Shown: one piece after another, positions 15,552 to 20,985 of the stretch
How the letters are laid out: every line of letters begins with the position of its first letter
Numbering within the stretch: position 1 is the first letter of the stretch
Source of the DNA: an uncultured Oscillospiraceae bacterium
GTDB taxonomy: Bacteria > Bacillota > Clostridia > Oscillospirales > Acutalibacteraceae
NCBI GenBank assembly: GCA_902478455.1
Contig: CABSLJ010000016.1
Coordinates: 1-20,985 of the forward strand
DNA length: 20,985 bases
Direction of reading: 5' to 3'
Program-made: the position numbers and the translations under genes
The notes under the pieces: model-generated
The model's input: only the letters and a program-made list of their open reading frames with translations
Database searches by the model: none
Told to the model about the DNA's origin: nothing

Positions 15552-15944
15552 CTAAAATTTGATCACTTTGGGCGGTTCGGTAAAGGAGGAGATGGTCGCT
15601 GTGGCGTCCGTAAGATAGAATACCTGGGTGTTGCCGTCGTCCGCTTTGTACATTCCCTGTAGGGAAGGGTAGGCGTCCAGCATATGCTGGCGGGCCTCCA
15701 GGCGGTCGTCCTCCACCGCCGTGGCCGCCACGCGAATCCACCTGCCGTCCAGCATCCCGCAGAGCTCAATTTTGGGATTGGCGGTCATCTGCCGGGAGAC
15801 CTCCTTGCATTTGCCCGTTTGGATGTAAAGCTTGCCCTCGAACAGGTCGATGGTGCCGAAGGGCCGCACCCGCGGCTGGTCGCCATCCACGGTGGCCAGA
15901 TAGTAGGTCTCGCACTTTTTCAGAAATTCGTATACTTCCTGCAT
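15552..15944 (-). CDS. Pyridoxamine 5'-phosphate oxidase-like (FMN split-barrel) protein
   Basis: A 130-residue single-domain protein. The N-terminal half has the split-barrel pattern common in small clostridial flavin-binding proteins: YYLATVDGDQPRVRPFG (residues 14-30), then LYIQTGKCKEVSRQM. True PdxH enzymes are much longer, so this is not a vitamin B6 synthesis enzyme. Relatives bind FMN or similar cofactors and act as small reductases, but the substrate cannot be read from the sequence. GGAGG lies nine bases before the ATG at 15944. It is a single-gene unit with its own terminator and no functional link to the xylan genes that I can see. Confidence 0.85.
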   Translation of the reverse strand: MQEVYEFLKKCETYYLATVDGDQPRVRPFGTIDLFEGKLYIQTGKCKEVSRQMTANPKIELCGMLDGRWIRVAATAVEDDRLEARQHMLDAYPSLQGMYKADDGNTQVFYLTDATATISSFTEPPKVIKF

Positions 15945-15975
15945 GCTGTGTTCCTCCGTTTCTCAAATCAGTCTC

Positions 15976-16004
15976 TATTTATGAAATAACACAGCGCGGG
16001 ACAA
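15976..16004 (-). promoter_or_regulatory. Possible promoter of the PNPOx-like gene
   Basis: On the minus strand TTGTCC (16004-15999) and TAAATA (15981-15976) are 17 bases apart, in an AT-rich patch about 35 bases before the start codon. An alternative overlapping pair, TTGCAA and TATTTC, also has 17-base spacing. The region contains a promoter, but the exact boxes are uncertain. Confidence 0.4.
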
Positions 16005-16082
16005 GTTGCAAGCAGAATTTGTAAATTTTTTGAGGAAATATGCTCGAACCGTACGGCCGGTGCTTTTACGCTGGAACTGCAC

Positions 16083-16114
16083 AAAAAGGGAGCGCACAGC
16101 TGTGCGCTCCCTTT
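16083..16114 (-). terminator. Terminator of the transketolase operon, with a perfect 30-base palindrome
   Basis: Bases 16085-16099 and 16100-16114 are exact reverse complements (15-bp arms, AAAGGGAGCGCACAG first). On the minus strand the stem runs into TTTTTGT, about 30 bases after the stop of the gene at 16145. The plus-strand side has CCTGTTTT, so it may work both ways. Confidence 0.8.
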
Positions 16115-16144
16115 CCTGTTTTGCCGCCTTGTATCGCAATACTC

Positions 16145-17074
16145 TTATTTCTTGAGCGTGATGACTTCCTTGACCGCCTTTACGATGTCCTCGGCGCGCA
16201 TCTCGTAGAACTCCTTGAGGAAGTTCATCTTGCCGACCTGACCGAAGAGGTCCTTAACGCCCACGGCGCGCAGCGGTACGGGGCATTCTTCCATGAGCAC
16301 TTCGCTGACGGCCGACTTGAGTCCGCCGATGACGTTGTGATTCTCCGCCGTGACCACGGCGCCCGTCTTGCGGGCCGATGCTATTACCGCCTCGCGGTTG
16401 ATGGGCTTGATGGTGTGGATGTTGATGATGTCCGCCTCAATGCCCTCGGCCTTCAGCAGCTCGTTGGCCTTCAGGGTCTCCTGCACCATGATGCCGGTGC
16501 AGAAGATGGAGACGTCCTTGCCCTGCTGGAGGGTGTCCGCTCCGAAGAGATCAAATTCATAATCCTCGGGGAAGACGTCGGGCAGTTCCTTGCGGAACAT
16601 GCGGACGTAGACGGGACCGTAATAGGAGAGGAGGGAGGGGATGGCCTTTTTGAGCTGGACCGCGTCGACCGGCTCGAAGATGACCATTTCGGGAATGCTG
16701 CGCAGCACGCCGATGTCCTCCATGCTCATGTGGGTGCCGCCGTTGAATTCGGCGCTGATGCCGGGATCGGTGCCGACGATTTTAACGTTCTGCTTGGCGT
16801 AGGCGATGGAGATGGCCACCTGGTCGCAGATGCGGCGGGTGGCGAAGGGCGTAAAGCTGGTGATGAAGGGGATAAAGCCGTAGCTGCTCATGCCGGCGGC
16901 GATGGACGCCATATTCTGCTCCGCGATGCCGACGTCAAAGGCGCGGTCGGGGAATTTCTTGTGCAGCGGAGCGGTGCCGTTCGGCTTGGAGAGATCGGCG
17001 TCGATGACGACGATGTTCTCGTTCTGCTCCATCAGTTTTTCAAGCTCGGATTCCAATACAACACGCATTTCCAT
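16145..17074 (-). CDS. Transketolase, C-terminal subunit
   Basis: A 309-residue protein matching the pyrimidine-binding and C-terminal domains of transketolase. The thiamine-diphosphate-activating Glu is Glu52 in DVGIAEQNM. Further marks are FAT(R)R at about 77-81, the segment GTHMSMEDIG and the C-terminal domain from about 190. It needs the N-terminal subunit encoded just upstream to form the active site, moving two-carbon units between pentose-phosphate sugars. Only five bases separate the genes. The ribosome site (a GGGGG run) lies in the end of the upstream gene, pointing to coupled translation. The ATG at 17074 is preferred over one two codons later. Confidence 0.93.
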   Translation of the reverse strand: MEMRVVLESELEKLMEQNENIVVIDADLSKPNGTAPLHKKFPDRAFDVGIAEQNMASIAAGMSSYGFIPFITSFTPFATRRICDQVAISIAYAKQNVKIVGTDPGISAEFNGGTHMSMEDIGVLRSIPEMVIFEPVDAVQLKKAIPSLLSYYGPVYVRMFRKELPDVFPEDYEFDLFGADTLQQGKDVSIFCTGIMVQETLKANELLKAEGIEADIINIHTIKPINREAVIASARKTGAVVTAENHNVIGGLKSAVSEVLMEECPVPLRAVGVKDLFGQVGKMNFLKEFYEMRAEDIVKAVKEVITLKK

Positions 17075-17079
17075 TCTGC

Positions 17080-17886
17080 TTACCCCCTTAATTCCGCAAG
17101 GCCCAGTTCCATCTGCTCCTTGCTGACCGGCATGCTGTGGCAGCCCACGCCGGCCTGCTCCACAAAGGAGACGCCCTTGCCCTTGATGGTGTTGAGGATG
17201 ATCATGCTGGGCTTGTCTGCGCCCTTGGCGGACGTGATGGCGCGGTCGATCTCGTCGACATCATGGCCGTCCTCCACAACGATGACGTTCCACCCGAAGG
17301 AGCGCCATTTTTCGTCCAGAGGGGAAAGACCGCAGATTTCATCAATGGTGCCGTCGATCTGCATCTTATTATAATCTGTGAAGGCGATGACGTTGTCCAG
17401 CTTCTGCTGCGAAGCGAACATGGCGGCCTCCCAGATTTGCCCCTCCTGACTTTCGCCGTCTCCGATGATGGTGTAGATGGTGGCGCCGTCCCCGCGCAGC
17501 TTGGAGGCCTTGGCCACGCCCATGGCGCAGGAGAAGCCCTGGCCGAGGGAGCCTGTGGTCATGTCGATGCCGGGGGTGCGGTTCATATCGCAGTGGCTGG
17601 GCAGATTGGTGCCCGGCTGGTTGAGCGTCAGAAGCCAGCTTTCGTCAAAAAAGCCCTCATGGCAGAGGATGGAATAGATCGCCGGGCCGCTGTGACCCTT
17701 GGAGACCACCAAACGGTCCCTTCCCTCCATCTTGGGATTCTTGGGATCGATCTTCATGTGCTTTTCATACAGCACGACCAGCAGCTCGGTTAAGGACAGC
17801 GAGCCGCCGATGTGGCCCACGCCCAGGGTGCCGATGGTGGTGAGGATCAAACGTCTGACTTCTTTGCATTGTGCCTGTAAATCCAC
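17080..17886 (-). CDS. Transketolase, N-terminal subunit
   Basis: A 268-residue protein corresponding to the thiamine-diphosphate-binding PP domain. The cofactor motif GDGESQEGQIWEAA begins at residue 142 and ends in DYNKMQIDG. His25 (GHIGGS) and His65 (SKGHSGPA) are the conserved active-site histidines. Split transketolases of this kind are common in Clostridia and Archaea. The start is GTG with GGAGGG about eight bases upstream. It is first in a two-gene operon with the C-terminal subunit. Its pathway would process xylose from the neighbouring xylan genes via xylulose 5-phosphate, but it is on the other strand and separately regulated. Confidence 0.93.
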   Translation of the reverse strand: MDLQAQCKEVRRLILTTIGTLGVGHIGGSLSLTELLVVLYEKHMKIDPKNPKMEGRDRLVVSKGHSGPAIYSILCHEGFFDESWLLTLNQPGTNLPSHCDMNRTPGIDMTTGSLGQGFSCAMGVAKASKLRGDGATIYTIIGDGESQEGQIWEAAMFASQQKLDNVIAFTDYNKMQIDGTIDEICGLSPLDEKWRSFGWNVIVVEDGHDVDEIDRAITSAKGADKPSMIILNTIKGKGVSFVEQAGVGCHSMPVSKEQMELGLAELRG

Positions 17887-18011
17887 TCTTTTGCCCTCCT
17901 AAACAGATTCTCTATTTCTGAAAACGGCGCGCGGCCGTTCTGCGCGGGATGACGGGAAGAAAATTTGTCTGATGAGAGATTATCTTTGCAGATTTCTTCA
18001 TATCTGTGATA

Positions 18012-18020
18012 ATTATAACA
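18012..18020 (-). promoter_or_regulatory. Extended -10 promoter of the transketolase operon
   Basis: On the minus strand TGT directly precedes TATAAT (18017-18012), a perfect extended -10 element. No good -35 box lies 16-18 bases upstream, which is usual for this promoter class. The leader to the GTG start would be about 120 bases. The rest of 17887-18160 holds no gene that I can support. Confidence 0.5.
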
Positions 18021-18160
18021 CATTGCCGCGGTTTCCGCATCAAAAATCGAGCGGAGCACCTGCCAAGTCTGTTTCCCGTTCCATCGCGATTCTTGTGCCA
18101 ATTTCACAGTCTGCCGGGGCGCTTTGTATGCCAATCGACCAAAGGGCCGGAAAAGGCGCG

Positions 18161-18865
18161 TCATGCGATTTCCAAAGCAATCTCCATCATCTGGGTAAAG
18201 GTGTTTTGGCGGTCCGCGGCGGGCAGCGATTCGCCGGTGACGAGACTGTCGGAAATCGTGCAGATGCACAGCGCGCGTTTCCCTGCGCGGGCGGCGTTGA
18301 GATACAGCGCGGCCGATTCCATCTCCACGGCGAGCACGCCCAGCTTCCGCCAGGCCGGTGCGCTCGATTCCTCCTCGTAGAAAACGTCGCTCGAATAGAG
18401 ATTGCCCACCGCGTAGCGGACGCCCCTGCGTTCGGCCGCCGCCACGGCCGCGGTCAGCAGGCCGTAATCGGCGATAGGAGCAAAGCTTCCGGGAAGCTTA
18501 AATTGGGAAGCAAAGTTGGAGTTGGTACACGCACCCTGGCCAAAGACAATATCCCTCAGTGCGAGGCTGGGGTTAATAGCCCCTGCCGAGCCAACGCGGA
18601 TGATGCGCTCCACCCCGTAGAAGTGATAGAGCTCGTAGCTGTAAATCCCGATGGAGGGCATCCCCATGCCGCTGGCCATCACGGAGACCTCTTTTCCCCG
18701 ACAGGAGCCGGTGTAGCCCTGCATGCCGCGCACGTTGTTGACCAGGCGCGCGTGTTCAAGGTAGTGCTCGGCAATGTACCGGGCGCGCAGCGGGTCGCCC
18801 GGCATGAGCACGGTTGGGGCAAAATCGCCCTGCTTCGCTTCGATGTGAGGGGTGGGGACAGACAT
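18161..18865 (-). CDS. deoD: Purine nucleoside phosphorylase DeoD type
   Basis: A 234-residue protein of the normal hexameric DeoD length. Visible motifs: MPGDPLRARYIAE (21-33, phosphate/ribose site), ASGMGMPSIGIY (64-75), RVGSAGAI (90-97), the nucleoside-binding EMES (181-184) and SDS with Asp206, the base-protonating residue of the family. It reversibly splits purine (deoxy)ribonucleosides with phosphate to free base and (deoxy)ribose 1-phosphate in purine salvage. AAGGA lies upstream of the ATG at 18865. It stands alone on the minus strand, divergent from birA; no clear T-run terminator is seen after its stop. Confidence 0.95.
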   Translation of the reverse strand: MSVPTPHIEAKQGDFAPTVLMPGDPLRARYIAEHYLEHARLVNNVRGMQGYTGSCRGKEVSVMASGMGMPSIGIYSYELYHFYGVERIIRVGSAGAINPSLALRDIVFGQGACTNSNFASQFKLPGSFAPIADYGLLTAAVAAAERRGVRYAVGNLYSSDVFYEEESSAPAWRKLGVLAVEMESAALYLNAARAGKRALCICTISDSLVTGESLPAADRQNTFTQMMEIALEIA

Positions 18866-18951
18866 GCCAAAACATCCTTTCTGTTTGCCGGCGCTCTGAA
18901 GGGGTTCATCGCGGCCGGAACCTCAACAATACTGTTTCTTTAGAAAAAATC

Positions 18952-18970
18952 TGATAAATTAACTTTATCA
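18952..18970. promoter_or_regulatory. 19-base palindrome in the deoD/birA intergenic region
   Basis: TGATAAA (18952-18958) and TTTATCA (18964-18970) are perfect inverted repeats around TTAAC. It lies about 87 bases before the deoD start in an AT-rich patch that should contain the deoD promoter. It looks like an operator for a dimeric regulator, but I cannot name the factor. Confidence 0.4.
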
Positions 18971-19032
18971 CAAAAGGCGCGCCCGGTAAACCGTATTTTG
19001 GAAATGTTGCCGGGGCGAATGTACTTTCCCTC

Positions 19033-19062
19033 TTGCCTGAGAGGATATTTCCGGTCTATAAT
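19033..19062 (+). promoter_or_regulatory. Promoter of the birA operon
   Basis: TTGCCT (19033-19038) and a perfect TATAAT (19057-19062) with an 18-base spacer. The start point would be near 19069, leaving a leader of about 90 bases before birA. Confidence 0.7.
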
Positions 19063-19084
19063 AAGGTGGGAGAAAATAGACATA

Positions 19085-19112
19085 TGCCGGGACGTGCTCT
19101 CCACGCCCGGCA
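19085..19112 (+). other. Leader hairpin upstream of birA
   Basis: TGCCGGG (19085-19091) pairs with CCCGGCA (19106-19112), and CGTG (19093-19096) pairs with CACG (19102-19105), giving an 11-bp stem with one bulged A and a CTCTC loop. No T-run follows, so it is not a terminator. It lies in the predicted birA leader; its role is unknown. Confidence 0.4.
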
Positions 19113-19160
19113 GGCCGTGAAAACGACCTCCCTGAAAACCGGCAGAAAGGAAAAGCCTGC

Positions 19161-20141
19161 ATGCAAACAGAATTGTTGGCGCTCCTGCGCGCGGCGGACG
19201 GTTTCGTCTCCGGCGAGGAGCTTTCCCGCAAGCTGGGGATTACCCGCTCGGCGGTGTGGAAGGCCATGAAACAGTTGAAACAAAACGGATATCAGATCGA
19301 CTCGGTGACCAACCGCGGCTACCGGCTCGTAAACGTCCCCGATCTGCTTACGCCCGAGGAGATCGGCAGCGCGCTGCAGACCGAGTGGATGGGAAAAAAA
19401 GTGTATTTTTTCGAAGAGACCGATTCGACCAACGAAGAGGCCAAGCGGCGAGCGCTGCAGGGCGCTGCCGCGGGCAGCGCCTTTGTGGCCGAAGGGCAGA
19501 CTGCGGCCAAAGGGCGGCTCGGCAGAAGCTGGCAGACCCCCGCGGGAACGGACATCGCCTTTTCGGTGCTGCTGCGGCCGGAGGGAACGCCGGCCGATGT
19601 GACGCTGATCACCCTGGTGGCGGGGCTGGCCGTCTGCCGCGCGTTGCGCGCGCATACCGGCTGTGACGCTCAGATCAAATGGCCCAACGATGTGGTGATC
19701 GGCCGGAAAAAGGTTTGCGGCATCCTCACCGAGCTGGGCGCGGAGGCCGAACGGATCAGCTTTGTGGTGATCGGCGCGGGCATCAATGTCAACAATTCCA
19801 CTTTTCCCCCCGAGCTGCGGGAAAAAGCAACCTCGCTTTCCCTCGAAACAGGGCGGGCATGGCGGCGTGCGCCGCTGCTTGCCGCCGTACTCGGCGAGCT
19901 GGAGGGCTGCTGTCGCCGCTTCCTTTCCGGCGGCGCCGGGGCGCTGCTGACCGAATACAAGCCGTTGTGCCTCTCTCTCGGTCGGCGGATTTCGGTGGAG
20001 CGGGGCGGACGCACCCTCTTAGGGACGGCTGTGGACGTCGCCTCCGACGGCGGTCTGGTGGCCGAGAACGACGCGGGAGAGCGGTTTGTGGTGCAGTCGG
20101 GCGAGGTCTCGGTGCAGGGCGTATATGAATCTACCCGTTAA
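19161..20141 (+). CDS. birA: Bifunctional biotin-protein ligase and biotin repressor
   Basis: A 326-residue protein with an N-terminal winged helix-turn-helix (about 5-58; SGEELSRKLGITRSAVWKAM) and a ligase domain. The biotinyl-AMP loop is GRLGR at 118-122, KWPNDV is at 173-178 and GAGINVN at 205-211. A C-terminal SH3-like domain follows from about 275. It activates biotin with ATP and joins it to acceptor lysines of biotin-dependent carboxylases. The DNA-binding domain makes it the likely repressor of biotin uptake genes, consistent with the BirA-box-like palindrome before bioY at 20504. AAAGGA precedes the ATG. Confidence 0.95.
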   Translation: MQTELLALLRAADGFVSGEELSRKLGITRSAVWKAMKQLKQNGYQIDSVTNRGYRLVNVPDLLTPEEIGSALQTEWMGKKVYFFEETDSTNEEAKRRALQGAAAGSAFVAEGQTAAKGRLGRSWQTPAGTDIAFSVLLRPEGTPADVTLITLVAGLAVCRALRAHTGCDAQIKWPNDVVIGRKKVCGILTELGAEAERISFVVIGAGINVNNSTFPPELREKATSLSLETGRAWRRAPLLAAVLGELEGCCRRFLSGGAGALLTEYKPLCLSLGRRISVERGGRTLLGTAVDVASDGGLVAENDAGERFVVQSGEVSVQGVYESTR

Positions 20142-20195
20142 AGACGGAGGCCTTTCCGGTGCAATAGGATCGACGATAAGGTAAGGTGAAATCTT

Positions 20196-20450
20196 GTGAG
20201 TATCAAAAATGCGATTGCTGCAAGAGTGATCAGCCTTTGCGAGGAACGCAATATTACCCCGCGCGAGCTTGCTTCGCGCTCCGATGTGTCCCTTACGACC
20301 CTGCGAAAGCTTCTCGACGGCAAGGACGGAGACGTCTCTTTGGATACGGTTCACCGTCTCTGCTGTGGATTCCATCTTCCGCTGGACGAGTTTTTTGACA
20401 GCAAGGAATTTTCCTTTCTGGAAGAGGTTACGAACGCCTGTATTCAATAG
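20196..20450 (+). CDS. Small XRE-family helix-turn-helix regulator
   Basis: An 84-residue protein that is almost entirely one Cro/C1-type DNA-binding domain. The HTH spans about residues 6-62 (ITPRELASRSDVSLTTLRKL followed by DTVHRLCCGFHLPLDEFF). The start is GTG at 20196 with AAGGTG upstream. It follows birA by 54 bases on the same strand with no clear terminator between, so it is probably cotranscribed. Its targets are unknown. Standalone XRE proteins of this type are frequent in Clostridia and not specific to biotin genes. Confidence 0.85.
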   Translation: MSIKNAIAARVISLCEERNITPRELASRSDVSLTTLRKLLDGKDGDVSLDTVHRLCCGFHLPLDEFFDSKEFSFLEEVTNACIQ

Positions 20451-20503
20451 CTGTGCCGCCGCCTTCCGTCAAAAAATCGTGCCGTGGGAAAAAATGGTTG
20501 GAA

Positions 20504-20552
20504 CCCCTATTGTCAACCGGATTAAAAACAAGGTTGACTATAGGGGCTTTTT
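20504..20552 (+). terminator. Terminator hairpin coinciding with a BirA-box-like palindrome
   Basis: Arms 20504-20518 and 20532-20546 match at 14 of 15 positions around a 13-base spacer, and CTTTTT follows, so the transcript forms a good intrinsic terminator for birA-XRE. The inner arms TTGTCAACC and GGTTGACTA resemble the inverted BirA operators of Firmicutes biotin genes. The same DNA may therefore be both terminator and operator. Confidence 0.75.
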
Positions 20553-20562
20553 GCGGTACGCT
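20534..20562 (+). promoter_or_regulatory. Possible bioY promoter overlapping the operator
   Basis: TTGACT (20534-20539) lies in the right half of the palindrome. After 17 bases comes TACGCT, a weak -10 box. A regulator bound to the palindrome would cover the -35 region. The -10 match is poor, so this is tentative. Confidence 0.35.
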
Positions 20563-20600
20563 GGTAGAAGAAACAGATAGATTTAGAGGGGTTCCGACCT

Positions 20601-20985
20601 ATGGCGCAGAAAAGAAAAATAAATTCCGCAATGAGAACGGTGGATATGACGCTCGCGGCTCTCTTTACGGCCTTGATCGCCCTGGCGGGCACCGTGCTGA
20701 AAATCCATCTGCCTCCCCCCGCGCCGGACGTCAGCATGCAGTTTTGCTTCTGCGCGCTGGCGGGCGTGCTGCTGGGCGCAAAGCTGGGCGGACTTTCCGT
20801 GCTTTTGTATGTGGCGCTGGGGCTTGCAGGCCTGCCGGTTTTTACCCAGGGAGGCGGTCCGGCCTATGTGCTGACGCCCTCCTTCGGTTATCTGATCGGT
20901 TTTCTGTTCGCCGCCGTCCTCATCGGCTTTGTCCGCGAGCGGTGTGAAAAACTGACCGGCGGTCTGAAAATCCGTCATCTGCTGT
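20601..20985 (+). CDS. bioY: Biotin transporter substrate-binding subunit BioY (partial)
   Basis: The window ends inside this gene; about 128 codons are visible. After a short basic start come hydrophobic membrane segments (residues 15-30, 48-75 and onwards) and the BioY hallmark GGPAYVLTPSFGYLIGF at about 83-99. BioY is the S component of an ECF-type importer that binds biotin in the membrane. It is the expected BirA regulon member, and birA lies just upstream. AGAGGGG lies about ten bases before the ATG, and this ribosome site can be covered by an upstream complementary strand (20496-20507). Confidence 0.93.
   Translation, partial: MAQKRKINSAMRTVDMTLAALFTALIALAGTVLKIHLPPPAPDVSMQFCFCALAGVLLGAKLGGLSVLLYVALGLAGLPVFTQGGGPAYVLTPSFGYLIGFLFAAVLIGFVRERCEKLTGGLKIRHLL

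Noticed and set aside
16040..17374. A 444-codon plus-strand frame across the transketolase genes
   Set aside because: It runs opposite two clear transketolase subunits and has low-complexity Asp/Val/Gly composition.
1..20985. CRISPR arrays, insertion sequences, tRNA or rRNA genes
   Set aside because: No regularly spaced repeats, transposase-like frames, terminal inverted repeats around a gene, or recognisable tRNA/rRNA sequences were seen.

Overview
The window looks like chromosome from a GC-rich anaerobic Gram-positive, most likely of the class Clostridia (Oscillospiraceae/Ruminococcaceae-like). Reasons: strong AGGAGG-type ribosome sites, some GTG starts, LacI/CcpA-type operators, a lipoprotein sugar-binding protein, sortase-like C-terminal anchors, and a BirA/BioY biotin module. 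The taxonomic call is inference.

Layout. (1) 1-232: end of a Gly/Asn/Cys-rich small protein and a strong hairpin. (2) 233-15438: a glucuronoxylan-type polysaccharide utilisation locus. A LacI-family regulator on the minus strand is divergent from a long plus-strand operon. In order this encodes a six-hairpin glycosidase-like enzyme, a GH43 beta-xylosidase, a GH4 NAD-dependent glycosidase, two ABC permeases, a solute-binding lipoprotein, a secreted CBM9-CE15 glucuronoyl-esterase-like protein, and a secreted GH10 xylanase. The xylanase reading frame is broken by a one-frame shift between its catalytic domain and a downstream CBM9-like/FIVAR/wall-anchor half. (3) 15450-18160, minus strand: a small FMN split-barrel (PNPOx-like) protein and a two-subunit transketolase. 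(4) 18161-18865, minus strand: deoD purine nucleoside phosphorylase. (5) 19033-20985, plus strand: birA, a small XRE regulator, then a combined inverted repeat/BirA-box-like operator/terminator, then the start of bioY, which runs off the window.

How the xylan locus probably works (inference from families and order). The GH10 xylanase and CE15 esterase act outside the cell. Both end in an identical GPSTG + hydrophobic + basic anchor, so they are probably displayed on the wall by one sortase. The binding protein and two permeases import oligosaccharides, with the ATPase presumably encoded elsewhere. The three glycosidases without signal peptides finish the job in the cytoplasm. Released xylose would feed the pentose phosphate pathway, where transketolase acts. 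The regulator can bind a perfect LacI/CcpA-type palindrome just downstream of the operon -10 box and a near-perfect one in front of its own gene.

Most worth a second look: the GA-repeat frameshift that would decide whether the xylanase carries a wall anchor; the near-identical anchor modules that differ only at silent positions; the absence of a GH67/GH115 alpha-glucuronidase, which leaves the GH4 or the six-hairpin enzyme as candidates; the CE15 protein with Tyr instead of the usual Arg after the catalytic Ser; and the layered RNA/DNA structure in front of bioY.
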